Origin: Chloroherpeton thalassium ATCC 35110
Lineage (GTDB): Bacteria; Bacteroidota; Chlorobiia; Chlorobiales; Chloroherpetonaceae
Length of the DNA stretch: 64,000 nt
Direction: 5' to 3'
Assembly (NCBI RefSeq): GCF_000020525.1
Contig: NC_011026.1
Location: forward strand, 1,594,001 to 1,658,000
The position numbers and the translations under genes are program-made. The notes below the pieces were generated by a model. It made no database searches and was not told where the DNA came from. It was given only the letters and a program-made list of their open reading frames with translations. Shown in pieces: positions 44,282 to 56,100 of this stretch (position 1 is the stretch's first letter; each line of letters opens with the position of its first letter).

Positions 44282-46150
44282 TTACTTCGATTCGTAGCCA
44301 ACGTATTCTTGCAAGCTCTTGACTTCAAAGTTTTGCTGGCGAATGCACTCAATGCCCATCACCGCAGCTTCAGCCGCTTCGACTGTGGTGACAAACGGTA
44401 CGCCGGAAAGAATTGCCGCCGCGCCGATGGCCTCCTCGTCGTAGCGCGCTTTTTCGCCTCGTGGCGTGTTGATAATGAATTGCACTTTGCCTAAACGAAT
44501 GATATCAAAAATATTAGGACGCCCTTCTCCAACTTTATAAACCGCTCTGCATTCGATTCCATATTTTTTGAGGTGATCGCTTGTGCCGACGGTTGCTAAA
44601 ATATCAAACCCAATGCCATAAAGACGCTTTGCCACATGAATGGTATGTTCGTTTTTGTCGGCATCGCTAACGCTGATAAAAACAGTGCCTGATGTTGGCA
44701 ACTTCATTCCTGTGGAAAGTGATGATTTGGCAAATGCTTCTCCGAAACCAGTGGCAAGGCTCATGACTTCACCGGTGGAGCGCATTTCAGGGCCAAGATA
44801 GACGCCGGATTTTAGGAATTTTGAGAAAGGAAAAACAGGCTCTTTCACTGCCAAGTGCTTTAAGTCGAGATGGTCGCAGTCGGCAAGGCCGTATTTGCCT
44901 TTGACGTCTGCTAGTTTTTCGCCGAGCATCAAGTTGCAGGCCACTTTCACGATTGGCAGTCCGGTTGCTTTGCAAACGAACGGAACGGTGCGGCTCGCGC
45001 GTGGATTGACCTCAATTACAAAAACTTCTTCGTCCTGAACCGCAAATTGAATATTCACTAACCCAACTACTCCCAGCGCTTGAGCCATTTTGCGCGAATA
45101 TTCTTTCATTTGTTCAATAACCGTTGTCGAGGCATTGTATGGTGGCAGCACAGAAGTCGAGTCGCCACTATGCACGCCGGCAGCTTCGATGTGCTCCATA
45201 ATGCCGCTGATAACGCAATCTGTTTCATCGGCGAGCGCGTCAATATCAAATTCTTTGGCGTGTTCAAGGAAACGGTCGATGAGGAGCGGATGCTCTTCAG
45301 AAACCACGAGCGCTTGCTCGATGTATTCTCTGAGCGAATCGTCGTTATAAATGATTTTCATCGCACGACCGCCCAGCACATAGCTTGGGCGAACCAAAAC
45401 CGGATAGCCAATTCTATCTGTCAACTCTAAAGCTTCATCAATGCTCGCGGCAATGCCATAGTCGGGATGTGGAATGTTGAGCCGGTCGAGCAATTCACCA
45501 AATTTTTTGCGGTCTTCGGCTACATCGATCCCTTCAGAAGACGTGCCGAGAATTTTAATGCCGGATTTTTCAAGCGAAGTTGAAAGGCGCAAAGGGGTTT
45601 GCCCACCAAAGCTGACAATAACACCAATGGGCTTTTCGTGCTCAAGGATGTTCATGGTGTCTTCAAACGTGAGCGGCTCAAAGTAGAGTTTATCCGCAAT
45701 GTCATAATCCGTAGAAACGGTTTCGGGGTTGCAGTTAATCATGATGGCTTCGTAGCCGGCCTCTTTTAACGCAAAAACGGCCTGCACGCAGCAATAATCA
45801 AACTCGATGCCTTGGCCAATTCGGTTCGGCCCGCCACCTAAAATAACCACTTTGGGTTTGTTGGACGCGACAGACTCGTTTTCAAACTCGTAGGTCGAGT
45901 AGTGATAAGGCGTTTTCGCATCAAATTCAGCCGCGCAGGTATCGACGGTTTTGTACACCGATTCAACGCCATAAAACTTGCGTAGCTGGCGAATGTCGTG
46001 CTGCGTCACTTTAAATATGTGAGCAAGTTGTAGGTCGGAAAAGCCAAGACGTTTGGCTTTCAACAAATACTCTTTGGATAGTTTTCCCGAAAGTGGATGC
46101 GCAAGAACCGGGTTCTCCGATGTAGTAAGCACAGTTGGCTCTTTGGACAT
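44282..46150 (-). CDS. carB: Carbamoyl-phosphate synthase large subunit, C-terminal half (split CarB)
   Basis: 622-residue protein that covers only the second half of the usual 1070-residue CarB. It opens with the end of the oligomerisation domain (LSKEYLLKAKRLGFSDLQLA, LRKFYGVESVYKTVDTC). The second ATP-grasp domain follows, phosphorylating carbamate (VVILGGGPNRIGQGIEFDYC, INCNPETVSTDYD, YPVLVRPSYVLGGRAM, VIEVNPRASRTVPF). The last 150 residues are the allosteric MGS-like domain (GTVFISVSDADKNEHTIHVA). The N-terminal half, with the bicarbonate-phosphorylating ATP-grasp, must be a separate gene outside the window. Split CarB is known in some archaea, Aquifex and, as I recall, green sulfur bacteria, so this is not a pseudogene. 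Confidence 0.94.
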   Translation of the reverse strand: MSKEPTVLTTSENPVLAHPLSGKLSKEYLLKAKRLGFSDLQLAHIFKVTQHDIRQLRKFYGVESVYKTVDTCAAEFDAKTPYHYSTYEFENESVASNKPKVVILGGGPNRIGQGIEFDYCCVQAVFALKEAGYEAIMINCNPETVSTDYDIADKLYFEPLTFEDTMNILEHEKPIGVIVSFGGQTPLRLSTSLEKSGIKILGTSSEGIDVAEDRKKFGELLDRLNIPHPDYGIAASIDEALELTDRIGYPVLVRPSYVLGGRAMKIIYNDDSLREYIEQALVVSEEHPLLIDRFLEHAKEFDIDALADETDCVISGIMEHIEAAGVHSGDSTSVLPPYNASTTVIEQMKEYSRKMAQALGVVGLVNIQFAVQDEEVFVIEVNPRASRTVPFVCKATGLPIVKVACNLMLGEKLADVKGKYGLADCDHLDLKHLAVKEPVFPFSKFLKSGVYLGPEMRSTGEVMSLATGFGEAFAKSSLSTGMKLPTSGTVFISVSDADKNEHTIHVAKRLYGIGFDILATVGTSDHLKKYGIECRAVYKVGEGRPNIFDIIRLGKVQFIINTPRGEKARYDEEAIGAAAILSGVPFVTTVEAAEAAVMGIECIRQQNFEVKSLQEYVGYESK

Positions 46151-46191
46151 TGACGGCAGAAAATTTTTGGTTAGTGTAATCCCATGAATAT

Positions 46192-46216
46192 AAAAAAACC
46201 CGGCAACTTTGCCGGG
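46192..46216 (-). terminator. Terminator of the small gene at 46260
   Basis: cccggca (46199-46205) pairs with tgccggg (46210-46216) around a 4-base loop, and a run of seven A on the plus strand (46192-46198) gives a T-run on the minus strand. It lies between that gene and carB. Confidence 0.82.
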
Positions 46217-46259
46217 CTGAATTCTGTAAAAATTATCCCGTTTTGAGAATCTATTTTTA

Positions 46260-46475
46260 TTAGAATTCCATTACGACAAGTTTCCCGTATTCAAGCTGGC
46301 AAATGGCTGCTTTGGCTCGCGCACTTTTTTCCTCATCTTCGAGTCCCATTTCTTTCAGGCCTCGCTCTGGGTTGGAGGCTTTAAAAAAACCGATGATGCC
46401 AAAATCCATGTCGCGCACCTGAATTTGATCAGGAACAGCGCCATTTCCCTTACTTTTCAGCAGATAAACTTTCAT
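46260..46475 (-). CDS. Small protein of unknown function
   Basis: 71 residues from the ATG at 46475 (MKVYLLKSKGNGAVPDQIQV); a start 15 bases upstream is possible. The sequence is mixed beta/alpha, soluble, without signal peptide or membrane helix: VRDMDFGIIGFFKASNPERG, then KEMGLEDEEKSARAKAAICQ, ending LEYGKLVVMEF. I do not recognise a family. The single cysteine and the compact, well-ordered look suggest a real small domain. It has its own terminator and lies 110 bases upstream of carB on the same strand. Confidence 0.7.
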   Translation of the reverse strand: MKVYLLKSKGNGAVPDQIQVRDMDFGIIGFFKASNPERGLKEMGLEDEEKSARAKAAICQLEYGKLVVMEF

Positions 46476-46814
46476 GGTTTTGTGTCGCAAAGGTTAAAAG
46501 TAGTTTTGGTTTTTTGAACTTTGTCTGCGCCATTTCAGCCAAAGTCGAAAGCACTCTTGGAGAGAGGAAGATACCAACTTTCGCTGATGTGGCTAAGATG
46601 GTAAGTTGTTAAAAATATAGCCAAAAGAAATCAAACTGATGGGGCGCTTCCGCAGGCATTTTAGCGCTTTTGTCGGGGAACAGAATTCCGCTTGGTTTGT
46701 TGTATCTTCTTTGAAACTCTCAGGCCGATTCATGACTTTTTCAAGTGCGACTTTAGTAGATTTGGCGCAACCAAAAATGGATTTTGAAAATTAATGAGCC
46801 GATAAAAAAGGACG
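46476..46814. other. Divergent intergenic region
   Basis: 339 bases between the small gene (leftward) and the ABC ATPase gene (rightward). I see no gene, repeat or RNA in it. Confidence 0.4.
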
Positions 46815-47561
46815 ATGCAAGCAAACACAAAAATCCCTGAAAAAAAATATCCCTTGTTAATTGAAGCCCAGAATGTCAATAAGGTTTACAATCTTGAAGC
46901 GGCTCCAATCAAAGCGCTTCATAATGTGAGTTTTTCAATTCAAGAAGGCAGTTTTGTTTCCGTTGTAGGAAAATCGGGCAGTGGAAAATCTACTTTGCTC
47001 AATTTAATTGCGGGAATGGACAAACCGACTTCGGGCGAAATGGTCGCTGCTGGAAAACTGATTTCGAAGATGACAAGCCATGAACTGGCTGCGTATCGGC
47101 GGACAGCCATCGGCATGATTTTCCAGTCGTTCAATTTGATCAATAGCATGACCGCGCTGCAAAATGTGGCGATGCCGCTTCTTTTTTCGGGCGAAACGGA
47201 AGCCAATCGTAATCGACGTGCGGCGCAGCTGCTCGAAAGCGTCGGGCTGGAAAGTCGCGCAAAGCATCGCCCAACGGAGCTTTCTGGTGGTGAGCAGCAG
47301 CGAGTGGCCATTGCCCGCGCGCTCGTCAACGATCCTTTTTTTCTACTGGCCGATGAGCCCACTGGAAATTTGGATTCCAAAACTTCCGAAGATATTTCCG
47401 CTTTGCTCAAACGAATTCACAGCCAAGAAGGGCGCACCGTGATTATGATTACCCACGATTTGCAATTGGCGCGAAAACTTTCTACGCGCGTTTTGACCTT
47501 AAAAGACGGTGAAATTATTTCCGATGAAACCGTTGCGCAAGAAGCTTGCCTCACCAAATAA
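46815..47561 (+). CDS. ABC transporter ATPase, LolD/MacB type
   Basis: 248-residue ATPase that powers the membrane protein encoded 24 bases downstream. Walker A VGKSGSGKSTLLNLIAG (residues about 55-71), Q-loop IGMIFQSFNLINSMT, signature LSGGEQQRVAIARALVND, Walker B FLLADEPTGNLD, H-loop MITHDLQLA. These match the LolD/MacB/FtsE group, which drives extraction of lipoproteins or outward transport, or transmits signals across the envelope by mechanotransmission. Start at ATG 46815 (MQANTKIPEKKYPLLIEAQN). Confidence 0.94.
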   Translation: MQANTKIPEKKYPLLIEAQNVNKVYNLEAAPIKALHNVSFSIQEGSFVSVVGKSGSGKSTLLNLIAGMDKPTSGEMVAAGKLISKMTSHELAAYRRTAIGMIFQSFNLINSMTALQNVAMPLLFSGETEANRNRRAAQLLESVGLESRAKHRPTELSGGEQQRVAIARALVNDPFFLLADEPTGNLDSKTSEDISALLKRIHSQEGRTVIMITHDLQLARKLSTRVLTLKDGEIISDETVAQEACLTK

Positions 47562-47585
47562 CGCACTTGAAAGGACCCTGAATAC

Positions 47586-48959
47586 ATGAATTTCAAAGAT
47601 TTGTTTTCCTTTTCCTTACAAAATCTTTTTCGTTCAAAATTGAGAACCTTGCTGACGACGCTGGGTGTGGCAATTGGAACAGGCGCGCTTGTGGCAATGG
47701 TTTCCTACGGCGTGGGCTTGCAAAAAACTTTTTCGGATGAATTCAGTGATTTGGAGTTATTTAGTTCCGTTAGGATTACTTCCTCACGAATCGATCTGGA
47801 CAATATTTTTTCATTTTCAAAACGAACAGTCAGAAATACCAACGAGCACGTCGATATGAACTTCGTGGTGCTAACGGATTCCATTGTGCAAGCCGTACGC
47901 ACAAAAGTCGATTCGCTCTACCCGGGCACGCTGGTTTATCCAGAAACGGTTTTTCCTGCCAAAGTCCGAATGGACACGCTTCAAACAGCTGTCATGATAG
48001 AAGCGTTGCCGGCAAACATCCGGCAATATGCAGGCTATAACAAAATTAAATATGGGCGATTTTTTGAATCCGATAGCGCCGACCAAGTCGTTATTTCTGA
48101 AATTTTGCTCAAGCGAATAGGATTTGAAAAGCCGGAAGCGGCCATCAACAAAACGCTGACGGTGAGTACCATTTCCCTTGATCCAAATAAAATTATGGCG
48201 TATGCCATGTCGCCGTTAAGTTTCATGGGCGGACTTCCGCTCAAAGAAGAGCAGCATAAGTTGAAAATCGCGGGTGTTCTGAGCGAGGACATTCAAAAGC
48301 TTTCGAGCGGCTTTCGCATGATTATTCCTATCGAAACATCCAAAAAAATGCGTCGGCTGAATTTCATGTCGACGGTTGATTTACTTAAAAGCTCAAAGCA
48401 AAAAGGCGGATATTCGGCCATTATTGTCAGGGCAAAAAATCAACCGCAGGCCGAAGAATTAAAACACGTCATTTCAGAGATGGGGCTCAATCCGCTGAGC
48501 TTCACCGATCAATTCAATCAGTTCAAAAAGTTATTTCTCGTATTCGATTTGGCCTTAGCCATTATTGGCATGATTGCGCTGGTTGTTGCCACACTTGGCA
48601 TCACCAACACGATGATCATGTCCATCATGGAGCGGTATCGTGAAATTGGCATTATGAAAGCCGTTGGCGCTTCCGATGCTGATGTAAGAAAAATTTTCTT
48701 TGTGGAAAGTGCTGTTATTGGCTTTATGGGCGGCATTTTGGGGATTATTTCGGGAAAGTTAGTGACCGTGGCGATTAATCGTTTGGCCAATATTTATGTG
48801 GTCAAGCAAGCCGGAACGGAGCTGGTCTTTTTCTATTTCCCGTTTTGGTTGATTAGCTCAGCGCTCTTTTTTGCAGTGATGATAAGTCTTTTGGCCGGCA
48901 TGTATCCGGCAAACCGCGCCGCGCGCATTGAGCCGGTTGAAGCCTTGCGCTATCAATAA
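47586..48959 (+). CDS. ABC transporter permease, MacB/LolC/FtsX superfamily
   Basis: 457 residues with the type-VII topology: one helix near residues 18-42 (LRTLLTTLGVAIGTGALVAMV), a large periplasmic MacB-type domain (about 45-315), then three helices near 320-345, 375-400 and 415-440 (LFLVFDLALAIIGMIALVV; ESAVIGFMGGILGIISGKLV; FFYFPFWLISSALFFAVMI). The conserved MERYREIGIMKAVGASDADV and C-terminal PANRAARIEPVEALRYQ are FtsX-superfamily signatures. It works with the ATPase just upstream. Substrate unknown; no adaptor (MacA) or TolC gene is next to it. Confidence 0.92.
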   Translation: MNFKDLFSFSLQNLFRSKLRTLLTTLGVAIGTGALVAMVSYGVGLQKTFSDEFSDLELFSSVRITSSRIDLDNIFSFSKRTVRNTNEHVDMNFVVLTDSIVQAVRTKVDSLYPGTLVYPETVFPAKVRMDTLQTAVMIEALPANIRQYAGYNKIKYGRFFESDSADQVVISEILLKRIGFEKPEAAINKTLTVSTISLDPNKIMAYAMSPLSFMGGLPLKEEQHKLKIAGVLSEDIQKLSSGFRMIIPIETSKKMRRLNFMSTVDLLKSSKQKGGYSAIIVRAKNQPQAEELKHVISEMGLNPLSFTDQFNQFKKLFLVFDLALAIIGMIALVVATLGITNTMIMSIMERYREIGIMKAVGASDADVRKIFFVESAVIGFMGGILGIISGKLVTVAINRLANIYVVKQAGTELVFFYFPFWLISSALFFAVMISLLAGMYPANRAARIEPVEALRYQ

Positions 48960-49114
48960 CGGTTGGTTTCAGGAACGCTGCCGCTGTTTTTAGCAGATAT
49001 TTTTGTCAGTGTTTTGTGGCAGGTAAAAAAATGCGAAGGCAAAACCGTCATGCGGATTGCCTTCGCGAGCAAAATAGTTGGCGCGGATGGGCTTAGCACA
49101 ACGAGCGCGATTGC

Positions 49115-49696
49115 CTAAAACAGGTCAAATAGAACTTGCGCCCAAAGCTGAATATGGTTTGATGTGCCTTCGCCGTCATCTTTTCCAATTAAGTTGTTTA
49201 GGCGGTATTTGGCTTCGATATCGAATGTGATGGGCAAAACGGGCAGGCTGATTTCTGTGCCCACGCCAAATCCGCAGCCAAAGCGCGAAAAGGAATCGAT
49301 CTGATCGCCGGAAAAGAAGTTCATCGCAGCATCAGCGCTAACGTATGGATGGATCAGCGGAATGGGAAGCACGCTATACTCGATGCCCGCACCGACTGAA
49401 ACAATCTCAACACTCACGTCTTCAGTTTCTGCGCCCAGCTGGGTTAGCACTCTTTGTTGATCGTCTTCAAGCGAGTTGTAATGCACATGGCCAACCACCT
49501 TTACTGGCAGCATTTTTACATCCAGTTTCAACTTTCCGCCAAGATTATAGCCATTGTAATCCGAAAGATCGCTTTGCCCTAACGACAATCCGCCGCCTAA
49601 TCCGCCTTGAATAGATAAGGGTTTCACAGATTGGCCAAATGCTTGGCTGGAAAACGCGCAGAGCATGATGAAAATTGCAAGGATGGTATTTTTCAT
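49115..49696 (-). CDS. Small outer-membrane beta-barrel protein
   Basis: 193 residues with a signal peptide (MKNTILAIFIMLCAFSSQAF-GQ); an ATG 9 bases upstream at 49705 is possible. The mature part alternates hydrophobic and polar residues like an eight-stranded OmpA/OmpW-type barrel: GGLGGGLSLGQSDLSDYNGY, GGKLKLDVKMLPVKVVGHVH, VSVGAGIEYSVLPIPLIHPY, then FDIEAKYRLNNLIGKDDGEG, and it ends WAQVLFDLF with a terminal Phe, the BAM recognition residue. Function unknown. It is convergent with the permease gene and divergent from sprA. Confidence 0.8.
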   Translation of the reverse strand: MKNTILAIFIMLCAFSSQAFGQSVKPLSIQGGLGGGLSLGQSDLSDYNGYNLGGKLKLDVKMLPVKVVGHVHYNSLEDDQQRVLTQLGAETEDVSVEIVSVGAGIEYSVLPIPLIHPYVSADAAMNFFSGDQIDSFSRFGCGFGVGTEISLPVLPITFDIEAKYRLNNLIGKDDGEGTSNHIQLWAQVLFDLF

Positions 49697-49705
49697 AGCG
49701 TCCAT

Positions 49706-49905
49706 TATTTGTGGGATTAAGTAAAATTTGAGTTGATTGCCAAAAAGCGATCATAAAATACACATTTTGTAATGGAACTGATAGTCCTGCATGTCCTGCT
49801 GCGCCATGAAAACGCTTCGATGCCCCACTTCATCGACGAATGCAAATTGCCGCAAAAAAATATCGCTTTTAGGGAAACTCGCCGTAGCGTCCCTGCAATG
49901 GTGCA
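49706..49905. other. Intergenic region upstream of the small barrel gene
   Basis: First part of the 427-base gap between the small barrel gene and sprA. No gene-like frame. It should contain the leftward promoter of the barrel gene; I could not place it. Confidence 0.35.
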
Positions 49906-49935
49906 TTGACATTTCTTGGCCTATCTCGCTATATT
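49906..49935 (+). promoter_or_regulatory. Candidate sigma-70-type promoter upstream of sprA
   Basis: TTGACA (49906-49911) and TATATT (49930-49935) are separated by 18 bases. It would give a leader of roughly 180 bases before sprA. This is a sequence match only; chance occurrence in AT-rich DNA is possible. Confidence 0.38.
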
Positions 49936-50123
49936 TGGCGCATTATTTTGTTTGATGCGCTTAGGAATTTTGATGATTGAGTCAAAGCTCGTCTGCCGTG
50001 CCTCAGGCATACCATTTTAAATTCATTTTATAACCATAAAAAAGAAGCAGTCTGTCGATTTTGTTCAGCAGGAAATCAAGGCTGAAGAAGCTGTTCCCAT
50101 CCACTTGTCCCTCGTGCTTTGGC

Positions 50124-53100
50124 ATGATGTTCAGGGTTGCAAATTCTTGGCCTGCTCGCATACTAACGGTCGGCATGGTGTTTATTTTCGCGCTGACGGA
50201 CGCGTTGCCGATTTTTGCCAAAATTGGTTTGCGAAGCCGATTTTCCAATCATTTAGCTGAGCTCTTTTCAAACGAAGATTGCAAAACGCCTGCGCCATTG
50301 CCGCCCAGAATTGAGCCGACCATGCTCAAGCTGTATTTGGCAAAAGACACGAGTTCTTATAGCGCAGACTCGCCAGAGGAGAAATTTTTAGCAAAAGCCG
50401 AACCGAAAAATCCCACCGACTCGCTTGTGCTGGCATATGAGCAGGCAAGCCATTTGCTTTCAGCAAAAAGTTTGGCAAATCCATTTCATTATCCGGCTCT
50501 TTTTCACGAGAAGCCTTTGGCAAGCATGAACGCTTTTGGGCGATTGGGACTTTTTGGGTTTTCATTAAATCACGAGGCGCTATTGCAAGCCCCACCGGAT
50601 TCAAATGAATTTGCAGGCGGCCCGCCGCCGGATTCTTTACGTACGGAAAACATGGGTGACGCCCCGCCGCAAAGTCCGAATGAGAAGCGCAAGCCCGGCG
50701 CAACGGCAGGCAGCGGTTCAAGCGCTCAGGTAGACACAAGCAGCTTATCGCCGCAGCAAAAAGCGTCGCTCGATTCGTTGAACCGGCTTTTAGATAATCC
50801 TGACGTTTGGCACGAACAGTTTCGGCTGAAACCAAAACCTCAAATTGCAGCGCGTCCTATTGATCAAACCGCCTCCCCATTTTTCTTTAAGGAAAACAGC
50901 ATTCAGCGTCAAGTCGATTTGGATTCGCTGGGGCAGACGCTCACAATTACAGAACAATTGGACGGCTATGATGTTCGAACGCCGATTCAAGTTCCGTTTG
51001 ACCTCTACCGCGACTTGCGATTGAAAGCCGCCATCCGTAGCAATTTCGAGAGCCTCATTTCCGAACAAACGCGATTTGAACAAGGCGACGCGCTTGAAGA
51101 AGTGATGGGCAAACTGACAAAGCTAAAAATTTACATTCCTGGCGGCGAGAATTCATTTTTCTCGACGCTCTTTGGTCCGCCAACCGTAAGCCTGCAAATC
51201 ACCGGAAATATTGATATCGACGCGTCGTACTCGATGACAGACACGCAAAACCCGACACTGGTGGCCGCTGGAACCAATGTGACACAAGATCCGAACTTCG
51301 ACCAAGCCGTTAGTTTAAACTTATCAGGTGAAATTGGCGATAAACTAACCATTTTAGCTGATTGGGACACCGACCGCCCGTTTGATTATGAAAACCAACT
51401 GAGCATTAAGTATCAAGGCTATGAGGACGATATCATTCAATCCATTGAAGCGGGAAATGTCTCGCTGACGCTGCCAACATCGCTGATTAGCAGCAGCCAA
51501 GCGCTTTTTGGTGTGAAGGCAAGTACACAGCTCGGTGGCTTGTCGCTCACGGCTATTGCCTCGCAAAAACAAGGAAAAAACCAAACCCTATCCATTAGCA
51601 GCGGTTCTGAAGAAACGGAAGTCGAGATTCGTGCATGGAACTACGACTACAACCAGCACTTTTTCCTGAGCAATTTTTTTATCACAAATTGGGACGATGC
51701 GTTTTCAAGCACTGAGCCACTGATTCAAGTGCCAACCGATGATCTAGGTCGCCAGCTTGGCCGCGTTGATGTTTGGGTTTGGAAGCCATCGTCTACCAGC
51801 ACTGACCGAAATGCGGTGGCGGCGTTTCTATACTTGGGCGATCAGCCAAGCACAAACGTGTCTGGTGATTATTCTTTTCCCAGTGAATATTACTACAAGT
51901 CGGATGGCACGCAGCTTAGCTTGGAAACAATCGAGGAATATCGAGATACCATTCCGGAATCAGCCGATAATAAAACCGTTGTCGTCGGTAATTTCCAGCG
52001 CCTTGAGGAAGGAACGGACTACGTTTTAAACACATCGCTCGGCTACATTTCATTTATCACCCAGATCAACGACGAAGACGCCATCGCGGTCGCCTACGAA
52101 TTTTCGAAAACGGGCGTAGATCCAATTACGATTGGTGATTTTGTCGATGATGACGATGTGGATAAAGACAAGCGACTCATTTTAAAACTCGTGAAGCCGC
52201 CAAATATGACGTCGGAATATTTGGCTTGGGACTTGATGCTCAAAAATATCTATTCTCTTGGCGCAACCAATGTTCAGGAAGATGGATTCGAACTGGATAT
52301 TGTGTATGAAACGCCAGGCAACGCGCAGTCTGAAACGCAGGTGCTTCCCTCGAGTCCAGAGCTTTCGAGCAACTTACTCAACGTGCTGGGGCTCGATCGA
52401 TTTGACGAATCCAACGCGGTATCGTATGATGGTAATTTTGATTATATGGAAGGCCTTACCATTAACGCCACGCGCGGCTGGATTATTTTTCCCTATATCC
52501 GTCCTTTTTCAACACGAATCACGGAAGTGTTAGAAGCAGTTGGCGCCAGTGCTACGGATTTTTCCTATGACAAAATTTATGAGGATGAGCAGTCGTCGGC
52601 AAAGCAAGACGCCGATAAAAACCTTTATATCATTCGCGCCAATTATAAAAGTGAGGCGCAATCGACGTACAGCCTTGGATTTAACTTGGTCGAAGGAAGT
52701 GTGGTGGTTACAACCAGCTCTGGAAAGCTCACCGAAGGCGTCGATTATGAAGTGGACTATCAGCTGGGAACAGTGAGCATTTTAAATAGCAATGCGCTGC
52801 AAACCGGTTCTAATTTATCCATTACGTATGAGCAAAATGAGCTGTTAACCATTTCCTCTAAAACGATTCTGGGCGCGCGTGCCGAATATGATTTCAGCGA
52901 CGATTTTCAAGTTGGCTCTACCTTTTTGCGATATAGCGAAGAGCCGCTCACCGAAAAAATTCGAGTGAGTGACGAACCGGTTCAAAATAGCATTTATGGA
53001 TTTGATACCCAGTTCTCGACCAAAATCAATTGGCTGACCAAGTTAGTCAACGCATTGCCGCTGATTAGCACGAAAACCGCCTCCGAATTTACGATTAGCG

Positions 53101-56100
53101 CCGAATATGCGCATGTGTTGCCGAGCCATCCCAGCGAATTGAATACCAGTACCGACCCGGACGGCGTGAGCTACATCGATGACTTCGATGCTACCAAAGA
53201 AGTCATTTCGCTTGGGAAAGATTTTAGCTCCTGGTCTATGGCTTCTCCGCCGATTTTTGGAGACGATAATAAAACAGACACGAAAGAAGCCAAAGAGCGG
53301 CTCAATCAGAAGGCTTTGCTGGCTTGGTATAATTACACGCAAGATAACGCGCTGCTGGTAACGGATATTTTCCCCGAACGAGACGTGGCCAGTAACGAAA
53401 AAACAATCATTCCGCTCGTATTGGATTATTATCCAAGCAAGCGCGGTGCGTACAACTTTTCCTCAGATTTGAAAACGACGCTCTATGAAAATCCTGATAG
53501 CGCTTGGGGTGGAATGATGCGCCTTTTGCCGCAATATGCCCGAAAGCTTGAGGAATCCAACGTCGATTTCATAGAGTTTTGGTTGAAAGTAGATGAAATT
53601 GACGGCCTTAGCTCGGATTCCGGCTACTTGTATATTGATTTGGGAACGATCAGTGAAGATGTGTTGCCGAACGGTCAACTCAACACGGAAGACGGTATGC
53701 CGCTCACCAGCACAGAAGGCACCAGCTCCGGCCAGCGTGATGACGATTCCCGCTATGGAAAAGACGATTACGGGCGCTACTTACTCAGCTCTGCCACGGC
53801 TTTTCTGGTGAACTCGATTCTCAACAGCGATGCAAGCAACAGTAGCCTGACTGAAGACATTGGCATCGATGGCCTGACGGATGATGAGGAATTAAGCTAT
53901 GAACCCTTTGTCGAATTTGTGGAGTCGGCTACGGCTTCACTGAGCGGCGACGCAAACTATCAGGAAGAACTGGCGCGCATTAAAGCTGATCCCAGCGGCG
54001 ACGATTACAGCCCGCCTGACGATTATGATGTATCTGAAGATTATATCGGGTACAATGGCGTGGAAGGCAACTCGCGCACGGGCATCCGAGTTACAAGCAA
54101 TTTGCCTGAAACCGAAGACTTGAACAGCAACAATGTGGTGGATTCGCAGAATGAATTTTTTCGCTACAAAATTGCAATTCGCCCAGAGATATTTCAATCG
54201 ATTTCGCCTGAGGGAAAATATGTGGTGGGCGGCGGACAGAGCAACGACAATTTTGTGCAATTTCGAATTCCGTTAGATGCGCCTGACGACACGGTCGGTT
54301 CAGCTCCCAGTTTGAACAGCGTCTCTTACGTCCGAATTTGGGTTGGTGGATTTAAAAAGCCGCAGCGTTTTGAATTTGCATCGCTCGATTTTATTGGTTC
54401 GCAATGGTATGCTTATCCGACCAGCGATCCTGATGAAAACGTGGCAATTTCTGCCATCAACATCGAAGAAAACAGTGCCAATTACGCGCTTCCGCCAGAT
54501 GTGGATCGCGAGCGCGACCTCTCTAATACGGAGGAAACGGTCTATGAAAACGAGCAATCCATTGTCCTAACGGCGTATAGTGTTGAACCCGATACATTTC
54601 GCGCCATTTCCCGTGACCTGACTTATGGCAGTAGCTCCTTAAACTTGAACCCATATAAGCGCCTTCGGGCTTACGTGCATGGCGAGTATGACCCAATGGA
54701 TACGCGAAACGACAGCTTATATGCGTTTATCCGATTTGGCTACTCCGAAACGAACAACTACTACGAGTATCGAATTAAAATTCAAAATCCGACTTACAAA
54801 AAAGCGGTCAGCACACCCGCCAGCAGCAAAGAGCGAGAAGCTCTTTGGCCAAGCGAAAATGAGATCGACATCGATCTAACCAGCCTTTCTGCCTATAAAC
54901 TGAGCACGCCAGACTCGATTACCGGACTCATTCAGCGAACGCTGGACGATGGCAATGAGCTGGTGATTAAAGGCAGTCCATCGTTAGGAAGTATTCGTTA
55001 TTTCGTGTTAGGTCTTTTGAACAAAGGCGAGTACACGGTCGATACGGCGGCGGTTTGGTTCAATGAACTCAGGGTTTCGGGCTACGAAGAAAGTGAAGGC
55101 TGGGCGTTTAAGACAAGTGCGACGCTCAAGCTGGCGGATTTTATTACGATGAGCGGTTCTTATCAAAAGCAGACCGCGGATTTTCACTCAATTTACGTTC
55201 GGCAAAATGCGTTGAGCAGCCAAAACGAAACCAAATCATGGTCTGTTTCCTCAACGGTGAACGCGGATAAATTTTTGCCAGTGGAAGATGGCTGGAAAAT
55301 TCCCGTTACGGCGGAGCATACCGAAGCGCTTTCTGTTCCGAAATATAGCCCGACCCAAACCGACGTGCTGTTGGAAAAATTAATTGAGCGCGCGATTGCC
55401 GATACGATCGCCAATGGTGCGACCGAAGAAGACGCCAAACGCTATGGCGAAACGCTCCGCACCGAAGCTGAAACCTATTCGGTTTCGAACCGCTTGAGCA
55501 TGTCGAGTATTCAGAAAGCGAATGCGTCCGATTTTTGGCTAAGTCGCTACACGCTCGATCGGCTCACGCTCAGCTTTAATTACACGAATAGTTATTCGCG
55601 TTCGCCAACCATCAAATCCTACGATGTGTGGTCGTGGCAATCGAGTTTGAATTATGGTTTGCAGTTGCCGGAGTTTTACATTGAGCCGTTGGGCTTTTTA
55701 GGCGCAATTCCACTGATTGGGATTTATAAAGATTTTCGGCTGTATTATCTCCCACAAACGTATGCACTGAGCGTGAGCATGAATCGGCAGCGCTCACAAA
55801 AAGAAATGCGCAGTGAATCTTCAACGGGCTCATTTAGCAGCACGCTTTTGGCTACGCGCGGATTGAATTTCAATTACAAACTAACAGAGACGTTCAATTT
55901 GAAATATACTTCTCAAATGACGTCCAGCTTGAATAACTATGTCTACTATATCGATTCGGTGCAAGTCGATACGGTAATTAACAATGTGGATACGACCGTT
56001 ACCACCGCTGTTTCGCGAGAGGTGGCCGGTTCAGCAACGCTGGACTCCGTTCTCAACGATATATCTAACTTCACGCTCGGCAACGACAAAAGCTTTTCTC

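Noticed and set aside
44282-46150. Truncated carB as a pseudogene
   Set aside because: The protein begins cleanly at a domain boundary, keeps all second-half motifs and has a terminator, so a functional split subunit is more likely.
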